This document shows positions 38,202 to 40,055 of a DNA stretch of 40,055 bases, piece after piece. Position 1 is the first letter of the stretch. Each line of letters begins with the position of its first letter. This DNA comes from a virus. The stretch spans positions 1-40,055 of the IMG/VR virus record IMGVR_UViG_3300005613_000162. One strand, 5' to 3'. The position numbers and the translations under genes were made by a program. Under the pieces are notes generated by a model. The model saw only the letters and a list, made by a program, of their open reading frames with translations, searched no databases and was not told the origin of the DNA.

Positions 38202-38393
38202 ATTCTTACCCTTGCTATAGTTTCCAAGTGCTTAATAAATTTTTTCAACTTATTTCTACCTATAGAGCGTCCTAATATTTCATCGGAGATATAATTATGG
38301 GGGGCTTATTTCCAATCTATTATTTTCATAGATTATGCAATTACTTGTATATCCCTCACTTGAAATAGAATATTTAACGCTTATCTTCTTCAT
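38198..38393 (-). pseudogene. Small gene broken by a +1 frameshift in a C6 (G6) run
   Basis: The frame starts well (MKKISVKYSISSEGYTSNCI, with AAAGGAGTGAAGG upstream) and stops after 32 codons at 38295. Removing one base of the CCCCCC run (G at 38299-38304 on the plus strand) restores an open frame (HNYISDEILGRSIGRNKLKK) to a TGA at 38198-38200, overlapping the next ATG. The total length is 3n+1, exactly one extra base. A sequencing or assembly error, true decay, or slippage/phase variation can each explain it. Confidence 0.65.
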
Positions 38394-38396
38394 CCT

Positions 38397-38840
38397 TCAC
38401 TCCTTTGGTTGGGGATTAACATTATATTCTACCCACCCTTTCAACACATTAAATATTCCTTCATAATCTCCGATATTAAACTTCTGAGGTAATCGTTCTT
38501 CGTCCACAGCCAATTGCGACCAATGTGAATTACCATAAGCATAAGGGAAAATCCAATGTTCTCTTGCCTCATCATAACCTTCTTTAAAATCTTTTTCACA
38601 CTTAAACCATAATTGAATAGGTCCATATTCTCCATCCCATTCTGCTGCAACTCCGTTTTTTACATAAGCAAAAGTAATACAGGGTTTAACTCTATCTTCC
38701 CATCCCGAGTATTCTTCAGTATTTTCCCGATGTCCTAAATACCATTTCTCTCCTTTTAGCGATTTTTTCTTTAATTGCCCTGAAACACAAATAAAACAAT
38801 TTTTTAAACCTTTAAATGGTATTACAGCTACTCTCTTCAT
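38397..38840 (-). CDS. Hypothetical early protein, 147 aa
   Basis: Begins MKRVAVIPFKGLKNCFICVS. Tryptophan-rich (WYLGHRENTEEYSGWEDRVK and AREHWIFPYAYGNSHWSQLA), probably an alpha/beta domain. AGGAGTGAG precedes the ATG. Its immediate upstream neighbour is the tRNA-like element. No family was recognised. Confidence 0.65.
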   Translation of the reverse strand: MKRVAVIPFKGLKNCFICVSGQLKKKSLKGEKWYLGHRENTEEYSGWEDRVKPCITFAYVKNGVAAEWDGEYGPIQLWFKCEKDFKEGYDEAREHWIFPYAYGNSHWSQLAVDEERLPQKFNIGDYEGIFNVLKGWVEYNVNPQPKE

Positions 38841-38860
38841 CTTCTCACTCCTTTATTAAG

Positions 38861-38983
38861 GATTAGCTGGCAGGATTTTCACCTGCACGATGAGCTATAT
38901 CGGCAGCCTTCTAAGGCTGGAGTTCAACCAGCGCCTCGTGCTCGTCTTACTTTGGAGTGCGTCTAATTCCGCCACAGCTAATC
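38861..38983 (-). tRNA. Degenerate tRNA-Leu-like element
   Basis: On the minus strand a 10-bp terminal stem GGATTAGCTG/CAGCTAATCC (plus strand 38861-38870) closes the element. A class II tRNA opening follows (TGTGGCGGAATT then AGACGC, as in tRNA-Leu), and a T stem GCAGG/CCTGC is present. A 5-bp anticodon-type stem CAGCC/GGCTG has loop TTAGAA (Leu UAG-like), and CGAT/ATCG can form the variable arm. Faults: about 38 extra nt between D arm and anticodon arm, no GG in the D loop, T loop TGAAAAT, no CCA, a 6-nt anticodon loop, total about 119 nt. It is probably not a working tRNA; the family tie is an inference. Confidence 0.4.
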
Positions 38984-39000
38984 CCCCTACCAACATCATT

Positions 39001-39816
39001 TTACTCCTTCACCTCTGGTTCAACTTCCCTATACTTAAAATTACAAGGCAATGGATTGTGTCCATACAAACATAGGGGTTTATAGATACACTCCCCATAC
39101 ATTGAACATTGTTTAGTATTGTATATCCACCTGTTTTTTAATAATGCCCTTTCTACATCTTCCACAATTTTCTGGTAGTTAATGGGAAAGGCATTCATCT
39201 CCCTCTCGGTTCTCTCACTCTTATCTCTCTCAAATCCCTGCTTGGTTTTAGCTACCTGTATACCATCTATAATACACCCAGCACAACTCCCCACCAACTC
39301 TCTAGTGGCGTAACAATACCCATCAATTTGAAGGTTGGGTCGAAATTGTTTAAAAAACGACAATCCCATAGATTTTGTTGTTTTGTAATCCCAACTATAC
39401 ACCAAATCATCAAGGTCGACAATCTTGTCAATCCTTCCCGCAAACACACTCCCTCCAGGCATATCTAAATGAAACTCAACCTCAAGGTTCCTGACATTAT
39501 ACTCATCATTTTTCCACCTCTCCACATATTCCTCAAATATTAACTTTCCCCTCTCCTTAGTTCTCGTTTCATCTGCAATGAATTTGGGTAGTTGGTCAAA
39601 ACATTTCAACCCTTTTTCAACATCTTTATCCTTGTTTAAGTAATACAATGCCTCGTGCATTATAGTTCCAAATACGAGAGGTGGTCTAGGCTCTACTGGT
39701 TCAATACCCAATACCCACTCGTAATAACATTTCATTTGGCATTGTAGGAAGGAGCCGAGAAAGGTAGAGTCGTATATTCTATTCTCAAGGTCCATTACGT
39801 GCTTGTGTTTCTTCAT
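39001..39816 (-). CDS. PD-(D/E)XK nuclease, RecB/Cas4-like, 271 aa
   Basis: A phage exonuclease of the RecB nuclease family. Signs: FGTIMHEALYY (about 49-59; conserved His), GRIDKIVDLDDLVYSWDYKT (about 128-147; catalytic Asp, then D-x-K), QIDGYCYA (about 163-170; Gln-motif helix) and a C-terminal Cys group (CSMYGECIYKPLC). With an N-terminal Cys (FLQCQMKC) this could hold an iron-sulfur cluster as in Cas4/AddB. It likely resects DNA for the Sak4/DUF669 recombination genes. GGAGGAGAAG lies before the ATG. Confidence 0.85.
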   Translation of the reverse strand: MKKHKHVMDLENRIYDSTFLGSFLQCQMKCYYEWVLGIEPVEPRPPLVFGTIMHEALYYLNKDKDVEKGLKCFDQLPKFIADETRTKERGKLIFEEYVERWKNDEYNVRNLEVEFHLDMPGGSVFAGRIDKIVDLDDLVYSWDYKTTKSMGLSFFKQFRPNLQIDGYCYATRELVGSCAGCIIDGIQVAKTKQGFERDKSERTEREMNAFPINYQKIVEDVERALLKNRWIYNTKQCSMYGECIYKPLCLYGHNPLPCNFKYREVEPEVKE

Positions 39817-39962
39817 TACTTCTCCTCCATCTCATACTTAACACATCTCACCTTAATAACATCGAAATACACGCCTAAAATCGTATTCAACAGCCTCTCC
39901 ACATCTCCGTCATTGTAAGGTATGTTTTTCAAGGTGACGGTTGCTATATGATACTTATCCAT
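39816..39962 (-). CDS. Small hypothetical protein, 48 aa
   Basis: Begins MDKYHIATVTLKNIPYNDGD and ends YEMEEK. GAAAGGAGCGGAGAG precedes the ATG. Its stop overlaps the nuclease start (TAATG), so the two are coupled. Fits a short alpha/beta fold; no family recognised. Confidence 0.65.
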   Translation of the reverse strand: MDKYHIATVTLKNIPYNDGDVERLLNTILGVYFDVIKVRCVKYEMEEK

Positions 39963-40055
39963 TACTCTCCGCTCCTTTCACGTCATCATAGGTTATATCA
40001 ACCATTAAAGTTTGGGGTGCCTTACCATCAAAAGCACTCTTCTGAATATACAAAT
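39955..40055 (-). CDS. C-terminal end of a gene cut by the window edge
   Basis: The last 32 codons are visible (LYIQKSAFDGKAPQTLMVDI to ESNG). The 5' end lies outside the window. It overlaps the 48-aa gene by 8 bp and contains that gene's ribosome site. No family can be read from so short a piece. Confidence 0.55.
   Translation of the reverse strand, partial: LYIQKSAFDGKAPQTLMVDITYDDVKGAESNG

Noticed and set aside
1-40055. Complete circular genome
   Set aside because: Joining the ends gives a stop (TAA) shortly upstream of the truncated frame at 40055 with no proper start between, so simple closure is not supported.

Overview
The window is a stretch of an AT-rich, tightly packed genome of a tailed double-stranded DNA phage infecting a bacterium. 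The structural set is podovirus-like: terminase, portal, scaffold, major capsid protein, head-tail adaptor, a tail-nozzle-type beta protein and three candidate ejected proteins, with no tape-measure or contractile-sheath gene. Ribosome sites of the GGAGGTGA type, ATGA/TAATG gene overlaps, sigma70-type TTGACA-17-TATAAT promoters and a lipobox all fit a bacterial host. I cannot name the host. Joining the two ends does not complete the gene cut at 40055, so I do not claim a closed circle.

Layout. (1) 36-2182, minus strand: a run of mostly tiny early genes behind a promoter at 2214-2242. (2) 2243-3745: a control region of about 1.5 kb with divergent promoters, 36-bp-spaced iterons, a single 85-residue gene closed by a terminator, nine TTATGG/CCATAA hexamers around an AT tract (origin candidate), AT-rich palindromes around a third consensus promoter, and a terminator-like leader hairpin. 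(3) 3784-28998, plus strand: the late module. It runs small and large terminase, small beta proteins, a decapeptide-repeat protein, a 972-residue fibre-like protein, portal, scaffold, major capsid protein split by a group I intron, RlpA-like and membrane proteins (candidate lysis group), adaptor, tail proteins, ejected proteins, and last a PurD-like ATP-grasp enzyme. (4) 28993-40055, minus strand: the replication/recombination module. From upstream to downstream it has a PD-(D/E)XK nuclease, a tRNA-Leu-like element, small accessory genes including one broken by a frameshift, a Sak4-like ATPase, a DUF669-like protein, a ParB-methyltransferase fusion, a uracil-DNA-glycosylase/exonuclease/DNA polymerase I fusion and a DUF3987-like helicase. 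It ends at an intrinsic terminator lying in the 3' end of the convergent ATP-grasp gene.

The best-supported unusual features are these. The group I intron in the capsid gene has P1, P3, P4, P7, P8, P9 and P10 all readable, and its endonuclease frame runs through the catalytic core into exon 2. A dispersed 29-bp palindrome occurs in seven good copies and one degenerate copy; every good copy starts within 17 nt of a stop codon, and four supply the TAG stop itself. Other leads are a -1 slippery heptamer at the end of a small early gene, the ATP-grasp enzyme in the late operon, and the structured leader before the methyltransferase gene.
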